Shown here: piece by piece, positions 5,774 to 6,899 of the stretch
Layout of the letters: the number at the start of each line of letters is the position of its first letter
Numbering within the stretch: position 1 is the stretch's first letter
NCBI GenBank assembly: GCA_900552055.1
Contig: URYI01000108.1
Location: 1 to 6,899, forward strand
Direction of reading: 5' to 3'
DNA length: 6,899 nt
From: an uncultured Eubacteriales bacterium
GTDB lineage: Bacteria; Bacillota; Clostridia; Christensenellales; QALW01
Position numbers and translations under genes: made by a program
Notes under the pieces: generated by a model
What the model was told of the DNA's origin: nothing
Seen by the model: the letters and a program-made list of their open reading frames with translations, nothing else
Databases searched by the model: none

Positions 5774-6607
5774 TTAGAGCTTGCCCAGCAGCCCGAAAAC
5801 TATCAATATTATAATGCCCAGCGCTATGCGGTAATAGCCAAATGGCTTGAAATCATGCTTTTTAATAAAGTTCATAAGGAAGCGTATGGCCAGGAGGGAA
5901 ACTAAAAAGGCGGTAACACAGCCCGTGAAAAGTATGGCCAGCTCCATGCCGGTAAAATCAAAGCCGAATTTAAGCAGCTTTAGGGCGCTTGCTCCAAACA
6001 TGACGGGAACTGCCAGGAAAAAGGAGAATTCCGCAGCGGCAGTACGGGAAAGGCCGAAAAGCATGGCGCCTATTATAGTTGCGCCTGAGCGGGAGGTACC
6101 CGGAATCAGGGCAAGGATCTGTGCGCAGCCTATGGCCAGGGCAAGCTGCCAGCTTATCTGCCCGACCGAATCTATGCGCGGCTTCCTATGCTTATTGCGG
6201 TTCTCTACCAGTATGAACAGCACGCCGTACACTATAAGGGTAATAGCGATAGTAAGGGAGTTATAAAAAATATCGTTTATCTGGTCGTCAAACAGCAGGC
6301 CGATTATGCCGGCGGGGATAACGCCTATTATAACCTTGCCCCAGAGGGAAAGGGTATCTTTTTTTTCCTGGGGGCTCTTTTTTGGGGAAAGAGGATTAAG
6401 CTTATGGAAAAAGAGCACTACAACGGCCAGAATGGAGCCCAACTGTATTACTACCTCGAACATTTCCATGAAGGCGTCGGAGACAGAGAGGTTTATTATT
6501 TCGTTGGCCAGTATCATGTGGCCGGTGCTGCTTATGGGCAGCCATTCGGTTATGCCCTGAATAATGCCCAGAACAACGGCTTTTAAAAGCTCTAAAACTG
6601 TCTGCAT
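5774..6607 (-). CDS. uppP: Undecaprenyl-diphosphate phosphatase (BacA/UppP)
   Basis: This integral membrane enzyme removes a phosphate from undecaprenyl diphosphate to regenerate the lipid carrier for peptidoglycan and other surface polymers, and is known to contribute to bacitracin tolerance. The 277-residue product has the usual family length. Near the N-terminus is [14 protein letters not shown] (17-30), with the (E/Q)xxxE motif as Gln17 and Glu21, plus Ser27 and His30. The second signature, [10 protein letters not shown], is at 169-178 with Arg173. About eight hydrophobic helices are visible, the loop at 70-90 being polar and basic. The frame extends to a GTG at 6631, but that codon abuts the only strong ribosome site (AAGGAG, 6631-6636); the ATG at 6607 gives the family-like N-terminus [18 protein letters not shown]. 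The separation from that site by a palindrome is odd and is described separately. The gene appears to be a single transcription unit behind a consensus promoter and a leader of about 200 nt. Confidence 0.97.
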   Translation of the reverse strand: MQTVLELLKAVVLGIIQGITEWLPISSTGHMILANEIINLSVSDAFMEMFEVVIQLGSILAVVVLFFHKLNPLSPKKSPQEKKDTLSLWGKVIIGVIPAGIIGLLFDDQINDIFYNSLTIAITLIVYGVLFILVENRNKHRKPRIDSVGQISWQLALAIGCAQILALIPGTSRSGATIIGAMLFGLSRTAAAEFSFFLAVPVMFGASALKLLKFGFDFTGMELAILFTGCVTAFLVSLLAIRFLMNFIKKHDFKPFGYYRIALGIIILIVFGLLGKL

Positions 6608-6636
6608 ATTAAAATCTGCCCTTAAGGGCACTCCTT
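6608..6636 (-). promoter_or_regulatory. uppP ribosome site separated from the ATG by a palindrome
   Basis: AAGGAG lies at 6631-6636, 23 nt from the ATG at 6607. Between them, 6617-6630 is a perfect 14-nt palindrome TGCCCTTAAGGGCA, able to form a 5-bp stem with a TTAA loop. Looping it out leaves 9 nt (GATTTTAAT) between the site and the ATG, an ideal spacing. AAGGG within the palindrome, 11 nt from the ATG, is a weaker alternative ribosome site. Confidence 0.6.
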
Positions 6637-6707
6637 TATATTATTTTATTGTTTTAACCGTCTTTACAGCAGGCGGGAGAAAGCGCGTTTTGTTTTTAGC
6701 AGGGTAA

Positions 6708-6776
6708 GGCGCAAATATTTTAAGGCAGAGCGGATTTTTAAGGGATTGTCCGACTATCTCTGCGCTTGTCTGCGCC
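6708..6776 (-). promoter_or_regulatory. Nested stem-loop structure in the uppP leader
   Basis: On the transcribed strand three nested pairings are visible: GGCGCA (6771-6776) with TGCGCC (6708-6713); GCAGAG (6758-6763) with CTCTGC (6725-6730); CGGA (6749-6752) with TCCG (6731-6734). The inner two stack as 10 bp, broken only by a 5-nt bulge (ATAGT). It does not resemble a riboswitch class that I can name. It lies between the promoter and the ribosome site. Confidence 0.45.
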
Positions 6777-6811
6777 CGTTCCTTTCCGTTACTTTTTAAG
6801 GCTTACGACAT

Positions 6812-6840
6812 ATTTTACAATAGCGCAGGAGGGTTGTCAA
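6812..6840 (-). promoter_or_regulatory. Sigma-A type promoter for uppP
   Basis: On the minus strand a perfect -35 box TTGACA (6835-6840) is followed after exactly 17 nt by TAAAAT (6812-6817), one mismatch from the -10 consensus. Transcription would start near 6805, giving a 5' leader of about 200 nt before the uppP ATG. Confidence 0.8.
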
Positions 6841-6876
6841 CCGCGGGGAAGGTTTTTGCGGGGAGGGGGGCGGCTC

Positions 6877-6899
6877 TTGGCGGCCGGTACGGCCGCCAA
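6877..6899. repeat. 10-bp hairpin at the right edge
   Basis: TTGGCGGCCG, a 3-nt spacer (GTA) and CGGCCGCCAA form a perfect 10-bp hairpin that ends the window. It lies upstream of the uppP promoter, where the terminator of a preceding gene would be expected. No T run follows on the minus strand. Confidence 0.5.

Noticed and set aside
6605..6631. GTG start at 6631 for uppP
   Set aside because: The GTG directly abuts AAGGAG with no spacing, and the eight extra residues precede the family-typical N-terminus.

Overview
All five convincing genes in this 6.9 kb window lie on the minus strand, so it reads from right to left: uppP (undecaprenyl-diphosphate phosphatase), argS (arginyl-tRNA synthetase), a DUF2238/YjdF-like membrane protein, gltX (glutamyl-tRNA synthetase), and a small protein resembling half of a sugar-phosphate isomerase TIM barrel. 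The style of both synthetases (short ArgS with MDYKKEIA start, GltX with a CxC...CxH zinc knuckle), AGGAGG-type ribosome sites and a consensus sigma-A promoter point to a Gram-positive bacterium, most likely a member of the Clostridia (inference; no marker here fixes the genus). Coding DNA is of middling GC with many ATA codons; the spacers carry very GC-rich palindromes.

Layout by region. Positions 1-175: two palindromes and no gene. 176-559: the small half-barrel protein. 560-756: spacer with the probable gltX terminator. 757-2202: gltX, coupled by a 4-nt gap to the membrane gene at 2207-3028. 3029-3538: a 510-nt spacer holding repeat copy A, a GC palindrome (R2) and a 12-bp hairpin downstream of argS. 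3539-5242: argS. 5243-5773: a 531-nt spacer holding repeat copy B and a 10-bp hairpin after uppP. 5774-6607: uppP. 6608-6899: its leader, with a near-perfect promoter at 6812-6840, a nested stem-loop region and a palindrome between the ribosome site and the ATG.

The genes are housekeeping: two charge tRNAs, and one recycles the lipid carrier of cell-wall synthesis. Only the membrane protein and gltX form a clear operon. The unusual content is in the spacers. About 280 nt upstream of argS (minus strand) and about 280 nt downstream of argS (plus strand) are homologous to each other: at least five conserved blocks occur in the same order and spacing, the ends form inverted repeats, and the conservation ignores reading frame. 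This is a dispersed repeat or a structured RNA family that I cannot name. A second, GC-rich palindromic family also occurs twice.

Several reading frames run past their real starts. I moved the starts of gltX, the membrane gene, argS and uppP to ATGs on the basis of ribosome sites or family alignment.
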